Positions 8,438-17,095 of a DNA stretch of 64,000 nucleotides are shown in pieces. Every line of letters begins with the position of its first letter. The stretch's first letter is position 1. This stretch comes from Bacterioplanes sanyensis (lineage in GTDB: Bacteria > Pseudomonadota > Gammaproteobacteria > Pseudomonadales > Oceanobacteraceae). A program made the translations under genes and the position numbers. The notes under the pieces are model-generated. The model was given only the letters and a program-made list of their open reading frames with translations, had not been told where the DNA came from and searched no databases. The DNA is taken from assembly GCF_014652515.1 (NCBI RefSeq), contig NZ_BMYY01000014.1:1-64000 (forward strand). The letters run 5' to 3'.

Positions 8438-9313
8438 TTAAGGGCAAGGCAATCGAAAGCTGTCGTCTAAATCCAGCGGTAAAAACAAACTGCTGATGCC
8501 AAGTGTGACGCTGCGCTCGCAGATTGTTTGGCGCTTAGCTTCATCCTCAATGTAGGTCTCTTTATATTCAGCGTTAAACACTGCTTTATTGTTATCGCTA
8601 AATGCAGTCAGAACGTCACACTCCTGATACTCATGGCATTGCTCATTCACAGCAAAATCATACAGTGGCTCAAGTTCAGCGACCTGATCCAGGTTGTTTT
8701 TTAACCCTATTGCTAGATTGCGTGCATGCGCTGCTTGCGCTAGCGCCTGGTTGTAACTGAGCTGGTCGCTGGCCGTCAGGCCCAAACCATTATTATTGCT
8801 GTAGCCATCCACATTATCTGGCTCGACGGCATCACAGCCTTTGTCTAGCGCAACATCCAACCGCGCTTGCATGATGGTAAGCACTTCGGGGCGGCGAATA
8901 TCCAACCACTTTTCATCTTCCCAGCCATCCAAGGTATTACCTAACGCCGATGGCGGGAACTGGTCAGCATCGTCACGCCATTCTTCCCAAGAACCAGCCG
9001 AGAAATAGCACACCACTTTGCGGCCTGAGGCTTTTAAATCGGCAATGGTCGAGGCAGGAGTGTCGAATAAATCGAGGTCGTAAACATCCACCTCGTAGCC
9101 TGTGTTCACCGTGCCGCTCAGCTGCCACTGCCAACTCAAGCCGGAGGGAAAAGCAACGCGCTGAGGCGGTTGTGGGATCACCTCGGGTGCAGGAGATGTT
9201 GCGTCTGGACCAGTCGGCTGACGTGTGTCTGAATCATTGCCGCCGCAGCCAAACAGGCCACCGCAAAGCAATATCGTGGCCAGCCAGCCTTGATAAGAAA
9301 GAGTATGCATCAT
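8438..9313 (-). CDS. GH114-like endo-alpha-1,4-polygalactosaminidase lipoprotein
   Basis: A 291-residue secreted protein with a lipobox (LFGC, Cys23), a Pro/Thr-rich linker, then a TIM-barrel domain of the glycoside hydrolase 114 type. Supporting motifs are WQWQLSG at the domain start, VCYFSAGSWEEWR (about residue 100-112), KWLDIRRPEVL and the acidic strand CDAVEPDNVDGY (about 159-170). Family members act on galactosaminoglycan-type polymers, and some help in biofilm polysaccharide processing. Being a lipoprotein, it would act in the periplasm or on the outer membrane. It is monocistronic, and no exopolysaccharide genes flank it. The precise substrate is inferred from the family only. Confidence 0.85.
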   Translation of the reverse strand: MMHTLSYQGWLATILLCGGLFGCGGNDSDTRQPTGPDATSPAPEVIPQPPQRVAFPSGLSWQWQLSGTVNTGYEVDVYDLDLFDTPASTIADLKASGRKVVCYFSAGSWEEWRDDADQFPPSALGNTLDGWEDEKWLDIRRPEVLTIMQARLDVALDKGCDAVEPDNVDGYSNNNGLGLTASDQLSYNQALAQAAHARNLAIGLKNNLDQVAELEPLYDFAVNEQCHEYQECDVLTAFSDNNKAVFNAEYKETYIEDEAKRQTICERSVTLGISSLFLPLDLDDSFRLPCP

Positions 9314-9412
9314 GCTGCCCCTAATGAATAAACACCCTTAGAGATAGCACAGGAGACGCGGCCCGCTTGTGCAGGCCATCACCGAATCCGTCATTGGTGT
9401 GGAAAAACAGCG

Positions 9413-10594
9413 TTACCGCAACGCCAGCTGGAAGTGTTTGCAAGCACCGGTTTTATCTCCCTCTTGCAACAGCACTTGCGCCATTTCAGCGTGCAGATCT
9501 GGCAAGCCTTTGATGCGCAAACCGGTTTGCAGGTATTCGCGGGCTTTTTCTAAATCGTGCTGACGCATGGCCAAGCGGCCTAGGGCCAGCAGCAACTCTG
9601 GGTCGTTGGGGCGCTCTTTCAAACATTGCTCAGCGAATAAGCGCTGTTTGTTGGTGTCTTCGCCTTTTAGCCGACCAAACCAGTGGATCAAGTCATCGTG
9701 CCAGACGTTTTTAAGCGCGTTGCGCAGCTCTGCTTCGGCAAGAATATCCTTACCCAAATCTGCCAGCAGCTCGACGTAGCGCAATAGAATGCTGGCACTG
9801 TAGCGACAATGGCGCGGCATCTCCTGGTAGACCTTTTTTAGCTCCGCGGCGATGTCGTCGTGATGCGCCTTGGCGGCGCGCTCCAACAGCTGCAGTTGCA
9901 CTTTTTCTTCCAGTGCTTTGAGCTCTTCTGCTGGAATCTTGGTCGCTTTGCGCAATACGGGCAGCAGCTCGTTCAGGGCGACCCAGTCCTCTAACTCCTG
10001 ATAGGTTTTTACCAACAGTTTGAGCACATAAGCGTGCTTGGGGTGTTTGGTGCGCAGCTTCAACAATACCGCCAGCGCTTGCTCCAACTGGCCACGCGAC
10101 TGCAGCAGTTGCACGTGCGATATGCCCACCGCCAGCTCTGAGCCTTTGGTGCTTTGACTGGCCGCATTGAGCAGCTCGTCGGTGGTGTCGTGTTTGCCTT
10201 GCTCATAAGCCGCGCGCGCGGCGGCGAGATAGTTGATCAGCGGCGTATCAGCATCTTCGGCAACGCTAGACAACTGGCGCTCAGCGGTGCGCCACTGCCC
10301 TTGCGCCAGGTTTAACAAGCCGCGCGTGGTCATGCGCCGTGCACGCTGTACTCGACGCTGACGGCGCCACTCGTTAAAGCGCAAATCACTGCCCAGCAGC
10401 AACAGGCTTAAGCGCACCAACAAGTACAGCAATGCCATAAAGATCAGCACCAAGATGGCGAACGACCATACCGTGGTTTCCATGGTGTAGGTATGCCAGC
10501 TCAGCAACACATAGCCTGAGTCCAGACTAACCCAGCTTCCCGCCACCAAGCCGGCGGCCAGGGTCAGCAATAAAAAGGCGAGCCATCGTTTCAT
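9413..10594 (-). CDS. hemY: HemY, tetrapyrrole-pathway inner-membrane TPR protein
   Basis: A 393-residue protein with two N-terminal membrane helices (about residues 4-22 and 40-66) and a cytoplasmic TPR array covering the rest, including NDPELLLALGRLAMRQHDLEKAREYLQTGL near the end. This is the gammaproteobacterial HemY, distinct from the protoporphyrinogen oxidase of the same name in Gram-positives. It is co-encoded with haem genes but its biochemical role is poorly defined. It is last in hemCDXY and its ATG overlaps the hemX stop by four bases, so the two are translationally coupled. Confidence 0.93.
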   Translation of the reverse strand: MKRWLAFLLLTLAAGLVAGSWVSLDSGYVLLSWHTYTMETTVWSFAILVLIFMALLYLLVRLSLLLLGSDLRFNEWRRQRRVQRARRMTTRGLLNLAQGQWRTAERQLSSVAEDADTPLINYLAAARAAYEQGKHDTTDELLNAASQSTKGSELAVGISHVQLLQSRGQLEQALAVLLKLRTKHPKHAYVLKLLVKTYQELEDWVALNELLPVLRKATKIPAEELKALEEKVQLQLLERAAKAHHDDIAAELKKVYQEMPRHCRYSASILLRYVELLADLGKDILAEAELRNALKNVWHDDLIHWFGRLKGEDTNKQRLFAEQCLKERPNDPELLLALGRLAMRQHDLEKAREYLQTGLRIKGLPDLHAEMAQVLLQEGDKTGACKHFQLALR

Positions 10595-11904
10595 GCTGCT
10601 GGCTCCTGTGCCTCAGACTGGAGCGGTGCCACAGTGCCGCGACGCTGCTGCTCAACCAGTTTTTGCAGCTGGCGCAGCGATGCGGAAATATCCGGCGCAG
10701 CGGGTGCGACTTGCCATTGTTGCAGCTCACTTAACGTGGTGCGCACGGCGCGCGTGCGCTCGTCTTCTGCCATTAAGTACTGATCCAACCATTGCTCAAC
10801 GCGCTGCAAGCTGTGTTGATACAAGGATGGCTCCTCACGCAGCAGCGCCACCTGTGCTTGCTCCAGCATCAAGTGCATATTTTGCTGCAGATAATAGAAC
10901 TGATCCGGCGTCAGTGGCGCTTCCATGGCGACATCGCGCTGGCGAATGCGAACCATATTGCCAAGGGCGGTTTTGATGTTGCCCCACAGCTGCCAATACC
11001 AAACCTGTTCTTCTGCCGTTGCTGGCTGCGCATCTGACATTTGCGGGCGCTGCAGTTTTTCTGGCAGCCAGGGCAAGTCTTGCAGCGACTCTTGCAAGCT
11101 CTGCAGTCGATACACAGCGCCGACACTGTCTAACGCCGGTACGGCGCGCAGGGCCTGCATTTCTTTGGCCAACGTAGCACGGACCGGGTTAAGGCTTGGG
11201 TTGCGCGTTTCTAACAGCACGTTATCCGCCGCTTGCAGCATGCTTAACGCACCGCTCCAATCACGCTCTAGCTGCAAGCGCTGGTTGGCCAGGCGCATCA
11301 GGTATTCCGCCTCGGCGAGCAACCAATCTTGACGCTCGGCACCCGGCAACTTGGCCAGCCGCTCACTGTTGTGTTGCAGCTGCTCGCCCAGCTGCTGCAA
11401 ACCGTCTAACGCTTGTTGCGTTTGCTGCTGCAGTTGGCGCTCTTCCTGGCGCAAGGTATCGGTTTGCTGCTGCGCCTGTTGCAAGCGATCTTTCACCACC
11501 GCCAGCTCGGCGGCGGTGTTTTGCTGTTGCTGCCAGCCCAGCCAGGCGCCGTAGCCTGCAACGGCAAATAAGCCGAGCATCAGTACCAGGTTGATCCAAG
11601 ATAGCGGATGCGGGCCGCGTTTCGGCGCAGGTTGAGCGGCTGCCGGTGTGGGTTGCGCTTTGGCGGTTGCAGATTGCTGTTGGCCAGCGGGCTTACCCTT
11701 AGCCGATGCTTCAGGCTCAGCGGTTTCAGGCACAGATTCCGCTTCCGGGGTGGCCTTCTCTAGCGCCGCAGTCTCGTCCGCCATTGCCTCAGCAGAGCTG
11801 TCGCTGGCATCGCCGGCATCATCTTGGGCATCCGCGTTCTGTGGCTTAGCGTCGTCCTCAGGCTTGGACGGCTCCTGATCAGAAGAAGGGGTGCGTTCGC
11901 TCAC
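10591..11904 (-). CDS. hemX: HemX, membrane-anchored hem-operon protein
   Basis: A 437-residue protein annotated in the family as uroporphyrinogen-III C-methyltransferase-like, although methyltransferase activity has not been convincing for HemX. Residues 1-95 are an acidic/Ala/Pro-rich cytoplasmic tail, a single membrane helix follows around 103-125 (WINLVLMLGLFAVAGYGAWLGW), and residues about 128-180 are a Gln-rich coiled coil. The remainder is the HemX domain, including WLLAEAEYLMRLANQRLQLERD. It is the third gene of the haem operon, overlapping hemY by four bases and following hemD by 37 bases. Confidence 0.93.
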   Translation of the reverse strand: MSERTPSSDQEPSKPEDDAKPQNADAQDDAGDASDSSAEAMADETAALEKATPEAESVPETAEPEASAKGKPAGQQQSATAKAQPTPAAAQPAPKRGPHPLSWINLVLMLGLFAVAGYGAWLGWQQQQNTAAELAVVKDRLQQAQQQTDTLRQEERQLQQQTQQALDGLQQLGEQLQHNSERLAKLPGAERQDWLLAEAEYLMRLANQRLQLERDWSGALSMLQAADNVLLETRNPSLNPVRATLAKEMQALRAVPALDSVGAVYRLQSLQESLQDLPWLPEKLQRPQMSDAQPATAEEQVWYWQLWGNIKTALGNMVRIRQRDVAMEAPLTPDQFYYLQQNMHLMLEQAQVALLREEPSLYQHSLQRVEQWLDQYLMAEDERTRAVRTTLSELQQWQVAPAAPDISASLRQLQKLVEQQRRGTVAPLQSEAQEPAA

Positions 11905-11941
11905 AGTGTTGATTCCTTATCTGGCTGCGGTTAGCAGCGGG

Positions 11942-12679
11942 TTAATCGTTATTCAGCCATTGTTGTACACAGGCCAGCATGTCCTCATCGCGGGCGCTGG
12001 CCGCTTGTTTGACCGTTAAGCCTAATTGCTGCGCCTGCTGGGCGGCGCGCTCACTGGGTACTATCACACCCGCAATGCGCTGCGCTAAATCTGGCACCTG
12101 CTCGATCACAATATCGAGTGCCTGGCTGCTACTTAACAACAGCAAGGGCCGCTGCGCCAGCACCTGTGGCCAGTCATCGTCGGTCACCGGCAAGCGCTCA
12201 TACAGCTCGGCATAGTCAACTTGGGCGCCACGCTGGCGCAATACATTGGCCAAGGTTTCGCGACCGCCACGGCCACGCCAGATCAGCACTTTTGTGCCGG
12301 CTATGCGTGCCTGTGCCAAGCTGGGCAAGGCCAGCACACCCTCACTATCGAACTTCTGCGGCGGCATGCGCACTTTCAGGCCAGCGCCTTGCAAGACTTC
12401 GGCAGTGGTGGGGCCAACGGCATACCAGTCGATCCCCACCGGCGCTTGCGGCCAGTATTCATCCAACCATTGCAGACCCTGCTCAGCCGCATTGCGGCTG
12501 ATGGCAATCACCGCTTGGTAATGGTCCAAGTCGATCATACTCTGCCTGAGAGCGGCGTGAGACGCCAGCGCCTCGATGCGCATCAAAGGTCGATGCATGA
12601 CTTCCAGACCCAGCTCCGTTAGGGCCGCCACCAACGCCTGCTGCTGCCCATCAGGCCGAGTAACGACAATCTGCATCAA
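11942..12679 (-). CDS. hemD: Uroporphyrinogen-III synthase
   Basis: A 245-residue cytosolic enzyme that cyclises hydroxymethylbilane to uroporphyrinogen III with inversion of ring D. It shows the loosely conserved HemD pattern: an N-terminal [19 protein letters not shown], the central [11 protein letters not shown] and the C-terminal [15 protein letters not shown]...[17 protein letters not shown] segment. HemD diverges strongly between species, so genomic position matters: its ATG overlaps the hemC stop by four bases, as expected for a coupled pair whose unstable intermediate is passed on. Confidence 0.95.
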   Translation of the reverse strand: MMQIVVTRPDGQQQALVAALTELGLEVMHRPLMRIEALASHAALRQSMIDLDHYQAVIAISRNAAEQGLQWLDEYWPQAPVGIDWYAVGPTTAEVLQGAGLKVRMPPQKFDSEGVLALPSLAQARIAGTKVLIWRGRGGRETLANVLRQRGAQVDYAELYERLPVTDDDWPQVLAQRPLLLLSSSQALDIVIEQVPDLAQRIAGVIVPSERAAQQAQQLGLTVKQAASARDEDMLACVQQWLNND

Positions 12680-13617
12680 TCAACCTTATGGCCGTAGACT
12701 TCGGCCAGAATGTCGCCAGCGCCCTGCTCTAACAGGTGCTCAGCAGCGGCAATGCCCATGCGCTCGCAGTCGCTGGCTGGGCCAGTTTGCTCAGTGGTGA
12801 GCATGCGTGCACCGTCGACACTGCCGACCAAACCGCGCAAATGCAATTGCTCGCCATCAAGAGTGGCGTAGGCCGCAATCGGTACCTGACAGCCACCTTG
12901 CAGGCGTCGATTCAAGGCTCGCTCCGCCAGTACACAGTAGGCCGTAGGCTGGTGATGCAGTGGTTGTAGCAACTCATGGATGGCACTGTCATTGGCTCGC
13001 CATTCAATGCCTAAGGCACCCTGGCCACCGGCCGGCAGCGATTGCTCCGCGGGCATGGCGCTGGCGATGCGATCTTGCATTTCTAACCGAATCAAGCCCG
13101 ATGCCGCCAGAATGATGGCGTCGTATTCACCGGCATCCAGTTTGCCCAACCGAGTTTGCACATTGCCGCGCAAGGTTTTGACCTGTAAATCCGGCCGTGC
13201 CTGCTGCGCCTGGCACTGGCGGCGCAGGCTGGAGGTGCCCAGCACCGCGCCCTGTGGCAGCTCATCCAAGCTGCGGTAGTGATTGGAAACAAACGCGTCG
13301 AAGGGGTTTTCGCGCTCGCAAATCACGCCCAGCTCCAAGCCCTCGGGAAACTCCATCGGCACGTCTTTCATCGAGTGCACAGCGATGTCGGCTTCACCGG
13401 CCAACATGGCGTTTTCCAGCTCTTTGACGAACAGCCCCTTACCGCCAATTTTGGCCAGCGGCGTATCGAGGATTTTGTCGCCCTTGGTGACAAAGGTGAC
13501 CAACTCAATGGTCAGGTCGGGGTACAGCGCTTGCAGGCGCGCCTGAATATGCTCGGCCTGCCACATGGCCAGCGGGCTTTTGCGGGTGGCGATACGCAGA
13601 TGGGTCACGGCAGTCAT
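12676..13617 (-). CDS. hemC: Hydroxymethylbilane synthase (porphobilinogen deaminase)
   Basis: A 313-residue cytosolic enzyme that condenses four porphobilinogens into hydroxymethylbilane. It shows the N-terminal [17 protein letters not shown], the substrate-binding VHSMKDVP and [10 protein letters not shown] segments, and the cofactor-anchoring Cys near residue 242 in [13 protein letters not shown], which carries the dipyrromethane primer. It is first in the hemCDXY operon. In Pseudomonas hemC directly follows algR, whereas here cydAB lies between them. Confidence 0.97.
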   Translation of the reverse strand: MTAVTHLRIATRKSPLAMWQAEHIQARLQALYPDLTIELVTFVTKGDKILDTPLAKIGGKGLFVKELENAMLAGEADIAVHSMKDVPMEFPEGLELGVICERENPFDAFVSNHYRSLDELPQGAVLGTSSLRRQCQAQQARPDLQVKTLRGNVQTRLGKLDAGEYDAIILAASGLIRLEMQDRIASAMPAEQSLPAGGQGALGIEWRANDSAIHELLQPLHHQPTAYCVLAERALNRRLQGGCQVPIAAYATLDGEQLHLRGLVGSVDGARMLTTEQTGPASDCERMGIAAAEHLLEQGAGDILAEVYGHKVD

Positions 13618-13666
13618 AACAATCCTTAAGCTTGCGGCGCTGGCAGCGACAGCGCTACCAGCCTAT

Positions 13667-13689
13667 TGGCGCTGATCATACCAGCGCCA
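13667..13689 (-). terminator. Perfect hairpin between cydB and hemC
   Basis: TGGCGCTG and CAGCGCCA form an 8-bp perfect stem with a 7-base loop, 25 bases past the cydB stop. There is no U-tract, so it is either a Rho-dependent pause, an mRNA-end stabiliser or a partial terminator separating cydAB from hemCDXY. Confidence 0.45.
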
Positions 13690-13713
13690 CCGCCGCAACC
13701 GAAATGACGACCG

Positions 13714-14724
13714 TCAGTAGTAGTTCAGCTCCTGCGCCTTACCACTAAACACGCGATAGGCAAAAATGGTGTAGCCAATGATGCACGGCAGCACCAACAG
13801 CGCGCCAACAAAGATGATCCACAGCGATTCTGGGCTCGCCGCCGCACCGTAAATGGTCATCTGCTCCGGCACCACGTAGGGGTAAAAACTGTAGGCCAAG
13901 CCCTGAAAGCACAGGGCAAACATGCCGCCAGCCAGCCAAAACGGCCAACGATAAAAGCGGTCATGGCGATACGGCATACCCACTAACAGGCGATCGAGGG
14001 CTAACGCCAGCAAGCCGGTCAACAGTGGAATCGGTGCCAGTAAGATGATCTCCGGCATGCTGAACCATTTGGCAAAGATGCGCTCATTGACCAGCGGCGT
14101 TACCAACGAAATCGTAACGATACCCAATGCCGTCAGCCATAAACTTAAACGCGCCCAACGCACGGCTCGGCGCTGGAGCTCATCTTCGGTTTTCATCACC
14201 AGCCAGGTAGCACCCATCAGGCAATAGCCCGCCGCCAAAGAGATCGCCACTAGCACGGCAAACACAGTGGCTGAGGTGGAGTCTTCAAAGCCCATAATGT
14301 AAAGACCCAGCATATAACCTTGGGTCAGCGCCGCCAGCAAAGACCCCACCATAAAGGCGGCATCCCAACGCTGCTTATGCTGCGCCCGCGCTTTGGCACG
14401 AAAATCAAAGGATACGCCGCGCAAGATCAACGCCATCAGCATCAAGGTGGCGGGCAAATACAGCTCAGATAAAATCACCCCGTGGGCAGCGGGAAAGGCA
14501 ACCAACAATAAGCCGACACTGAGCACCAGCCAGGTTTCGTTGGCATCCCAAAACGGCCCGATGGAGGCAATCATGCGGTCTTTCTGCTCATCATCGGCAG
14601 CTGCCATCAACATGCCAACGCCCAAATCATAACCGTCGAGAATCACATACAGCAGAATCGACAGGCCCATTAAGGCGGCAAAGGCCACGGCCAGCCAGTG
14701 GCCTTCTGTTGCGAGCATATCCAT
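13714..14724 (-). CDS. cydB: Cytochrome bd-type quinol oxidase subunit II
   Basis: A 336-residue inner-membrane protein with eight to nine hydrophobic segments, the quinol oxidase partner of CydA. Family motifs include YVILDGYDLGVGML near residue 30, IGPFWDANETWLV near 52, and LRGVSFDFRAKA near 103. The short length (E. coli CydB is about 379) and absence of a CydX-like small ORF downstream suggest the cyanide-insensitive (CIO) subtype, where cioB is an alternative name. Its ATG shares one base with the cydA stop (TAATG), so translation is coupled. A hairpin at 13667-13689 separates it from hemC. Confidence 0.95.
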   Translation of the reverse strand: MDMLATEGHWLAVAFAALMGLSILLYVILDGYDLGVGMLMAAADDEQKDRMIASIGPFWDANETWLVLSVGLLLVAFPAAHGVILSELYLPATLMLMALILRGVSFDFRAKARAQHKQRWDAAFMVGSLLAALTQGYMLGLYIMGFEDSTSATVFAVLVAISLAAGYCLMGATWLVMKTEDELQRRAVRWARLSLWLTALGIVTISLVTPLVNERIFAKWFSMPEIILLAPIPLLTGLLALALDRLLVGMPYRHDRFYRWPFWLAGGMFALCFQGLAYSFYPYVVPEQMTIYGAAASPESLWIIFVGALLVLPCIIGYTIFAYRVFSGKAQELNYY

Positions 14725-16088
14725 TACACGCCCTCCTGTTGAAAGGCACCGGCCAGTGGTTTGGCCTCATGAGCACTGGGTTCTGGCAAACGTCCAGCGC
14801 GACGCGCCAGATAAAACAAGGTGCCAATAAAGGCGCTGATCAGCACGGCATAAATCAGCAAGTAGCCCGTCAGCGTGGTGGCGATCATGCCAGCGGCAAC
14901 ATCGGAGGCGGCATCGGCGGTGAGCAACACATCTTGCACCAGCCAAGGCTGGCGGCCGATCTCCGTGGTGTACCAGCCTGCCACCGTGGCGACCCAGCCA
15001 GCAAAGGTCATGGCCACCAACACTTTGGCCAGCCAAGGCTTCGGCTCACCCTGACGTTTTAGCTGCCAAGCACCAACCCAAGACACCAACAGCATCAATA
15101 AACCGACGCCCACCATAATGCGAAACGAGAAGAACACCGGTGCCATCGGCGGGTGATGCTCAAAGGCATCAAAGCCCTTCAGCTCGCCGTCCCACTCGTG
15201 GGTCAGAATCAAGCTGGCCAGGTTGGGGATCTTGACTTCGTAGTGATTGCTTTGCTGCTCGGCATCAGGAATGGCAAACAAGCGCAAGCCCGCGCCTTGC
15301 TCGGTTTGCCACAAACCCTCCATCGCTGCCACTTTTTGCGGCTGATGCTCCAAGGTGTTCAAGCCGTGCAAATCGCCCATAAATATTTGCAACGGAATCA
15401 GACCAGCCGCGAGGAAAACACCGGTTTTTAAACCTGCTTTTACACCGCCCGAGCGATCTCCGCGCAACCAGCGATAGGCGCTCAAACCAGCAATCAGGAA
15501 AGCCGCCGTCAAGCCCGAGGCCATTAACATATGCGCCAAACGATAGGGCATAGAGGGGTTAAAAATAATCGCCCACCAGTCGGTGGCATGGGCGACGCCA
15601 TCACGCATTTCAAAGCCGGCGGGCGTATGCATCCAGCTGTTGAGTACCAGAATCCAAAAGGCCGACAGCGTAGTACCCACCGCCACCAGCAGCGTGGCGA
15701 TGGTGTGCACTCGGTTCGATACCCGGTTAACGCCAAACAGCATGATGCCGAGGAACACCGCCTCCATAAAAAACGCGGTCAGAATTTCATAAGCCAGCAA
15801 GGGGCCGGCGATATTGCCCACGGTTTCCATAAACCCGGGCCAGTTGGTGCCAAATTGGAACGACATGGTAATGCCTGACACCACGCCCAAGGCGAAGCAC
15901 AGGGCAAACACCTTCACAAAGAATTGATACGCCGCCATCCACTGGTCATCGCCGCTGCGGTTGAACTTTAACTTAAAGAACAACAGCACCCAGCCCAAGG
16001 CGATGGTGATGGTGGGAAACAAAATGTGGAAAGTAATATTGGCGCCAAATTGCGCCCGAGCCAGCATTAACGCATCAAGCGTTTCCAT
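14724..16088 (-). CDS. cydA: Cytochrome bd-type quinol oxidase subunit I (short Q-loop, CIO-like)
   Basis: A 454-residue haem-bearing subunit that oxidises quinol and reduces O2 to water in the inner membrane. The start at 16088 is supported by GGAGG just upstream and by the family N-terminus METLDALMLARAQFGANITFHILFPTITI, which carries the first axial haem His; the open frame continues 52 codons further without homology. The Q-loop (GLNTLEHQPQKVAAMEGLW onward) is short, as in cyanide-insensitive oxidases, so cioA would also fit. It lies between algR and hemC, an unusual location. A perfect inverted repeat lies in its leader (16113-16144). Confidence 0.95.
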   Translation of the reverse strand: METLDALMLARAQFGANITFHILFPTITIALGWVLLFFKLKFNRSGDDQWMAAYQFFVKVFALCFALGVVSGITMSFQFGTNWPGFMETVGNIAGPLLAYEILTAFFMEAVFLGIMLFGVNRVSNRVHTIATLLVAVGTTLSAFWILVLNSWMHTPAGFEMRDGVAHATDWWAIIFNPSMPYRLAHMLMASGLTAAFLIAGLSAYRWLRGDRSGGVKAGLKTGVFLAAGLIPLQIFMGDLHGLNTLEHQPQKVAAMEGLWQTEQGAGLRLFAIPDAEQQSNHYEVKIPNLASLILTHEWDGELKGFDAFEHHPPMAPVFFSFRIMVGVGLLMLLVSWVGAWQLKRQGEPKPWLAKVLVAMTFAGWVATVAGWYTTEIGRQPWLVQDVLLTADAASDVAAGMIATTLTGYLLIYAVLISAFIGTLFYLARRAGRLPEPSAHEAKPLAGAFQQEGV

Positions 16089-16112
16089 AATGCCTCCGAA
16101 GTGAGAAAGTTC

Positions 16113-16144
16113 TGAATAACCCACAATCCCGTAGGAGTTATTCA
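16113..16144 (-). promoter_or_regulatory. Inverted repeat in the cydA leader
   Basis: TGAATAAC (16113-16120) and GTTATTCA (16137-16144) are perfect 8-bp arms with a 16-base spacer, 25-56 bases upstream of the cydA ATG. It could be an operator for a dimeric regulator or a leader hairpin. It does not match the FNR consensus TTGAT-N4-ATCAA. The rest of the 275-bp cydA-algR gap shows only a second short dyad (AGGCTGC / GCAGCCT near 16260). Confidence 0.4.
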
Positions 16145-16363
16145 CAGCTCTCTGCCGTGCAGGACAAATTATGCCAAAGTTGCTGTCGTCGCAGCCTGTA
16201 TAGAAATGTGGAGAAGTGGCAAGACAGCCCGTGCACGGTATCACAACCGCCCTAGTGCAGGCTGCGGCAAAAGCACGCAGCCTAGCGATAACACTGTGTT
16301 GCGCTACCTGAAACGGTAGTTAGGCGAGATTTTTGCAGCTGTAGTAAATGTGGCAAATGTGAA

Positions 16364-17095
16364 TTACAGCTCGCGCATGGCGCGGCGCACCACCGGCACA
16401 TGGCGACGACTCACGGCGATGCCGCCGTCATGGCCGCGCAAAAACACGCAATGGCCACCGCCGGGCTGCGACTCCAATCGCTCGATGCGTGAACGCGCCA
16501 CTAACGTGCTGCGATGCACGCGCAAGAAGCGCTCGCCAAACTCGTCTTCTAATTGCCGCAGTGAATCGTCGATCAGGGTTTCACCGCCTTCATGAAACAC
16601 ACTGACGTACTTGTGATCGGCACTAAAAAACAGCACCTCTTCCACCGGAATCAACTGCAACCCGGCATGAGTGCGGGCACTTAAATGAGTGCGAGCGCCA
16701 CCGCCAACGGCGGCGGCCTCCGGCTTTTGCTGCAACCACTGGGCCGCGCGCTGCAGCGCCCGCGATAAATTTTCTTTGCCGACGGGTTTGAGCAAATAGT
16801 CCAGCGCCTGTACCGAAAACGCCTGCAGCGCGTGCTCCTCATAAGCGGTGCAAAACACCACCAGCGGCGGGTTGGGTAACTGCTGCAGCTGCTGCGCCGT
16901 TTGCAAGCCATCCAGCTCAGGCATTTGAATATCCAGCAGCACTAAGTCCACCGAGTTGCTGCGCAGCCACTCGACGGTGGAGGCGCCATCGCCGGCCTCG
17001 GCCACCCAATCAAAGTTGTCATGTTCCATCAGTAAACGCTTGAGGCGCTCACGCGCTAAAGGCTCGTCGTCTACCAGCATGACCCGATAACTCAT
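16364..17095 (-). CDS. algR: AlgR-like LytTR response regulator
   Basis: A 243-residue transcription factor with a receiver domain (residues 1-120; acidic pocket VDDE at 8-11, phospho-acceptor Asp55 in LVLLDIQMPE, Lys in LLKPVGKENL) and a LytTR DNA-binding domain (about 135-243: IPVEEVLFFSADHKYVSVF, ERFLRVHRSTLVARSRIERL). Sequence and position beside argH and the hem genes identify it as the counterpart of Pseudomonas AlgR. Its ATG overlaps the kinase stop by four bases. The 21-bp direct repeats at 18247-18330 have the geometry bound by LytTR domains, which suggests autoregulation or control of argH. Confidence 0.92.
   Translation of the reverse strand: MSYRVMLVDDEPLARERLKRLLMEHDNFDWVAEAGDGASTVEWLRSNSVDLVLLDIQMPELDGLQTAQQLQQLPNPPLVVFCTAYEEHALQAFSVQALDYLLKPVGKENLSRALQRAAQWLQQKPEAAAVGGGARTHLSARTHAGLQLIPVEEVLFFSADHKYVSVFHEGGETLIDDSLRQLEDEFGERFLRVHRSTLVARSRIERLESQPGGGHCVFLRGHDGGIAVSRRHVPVVRRAMREL

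Noticed and set aside
13618-13713. cydX small subunit gene after cydB
   Set aside because: No short hydrophobic frame with a ribosome site is present; the CIO-type oxidase is expected to lack it.
14724-16244. Longer CydA start at 16244
   Set aside because: The 52 extra codons have no homology and lie upstream of a good ribosome site at the family-standard start, 16088.
16300-16345. LytTR-like pair (ACCGTTTCA and a GTT 22 bases on) upstream of cydA
   Set aside because: Only one half-site resembles the consensus and the second has several mismatches, so it is not better than chance.
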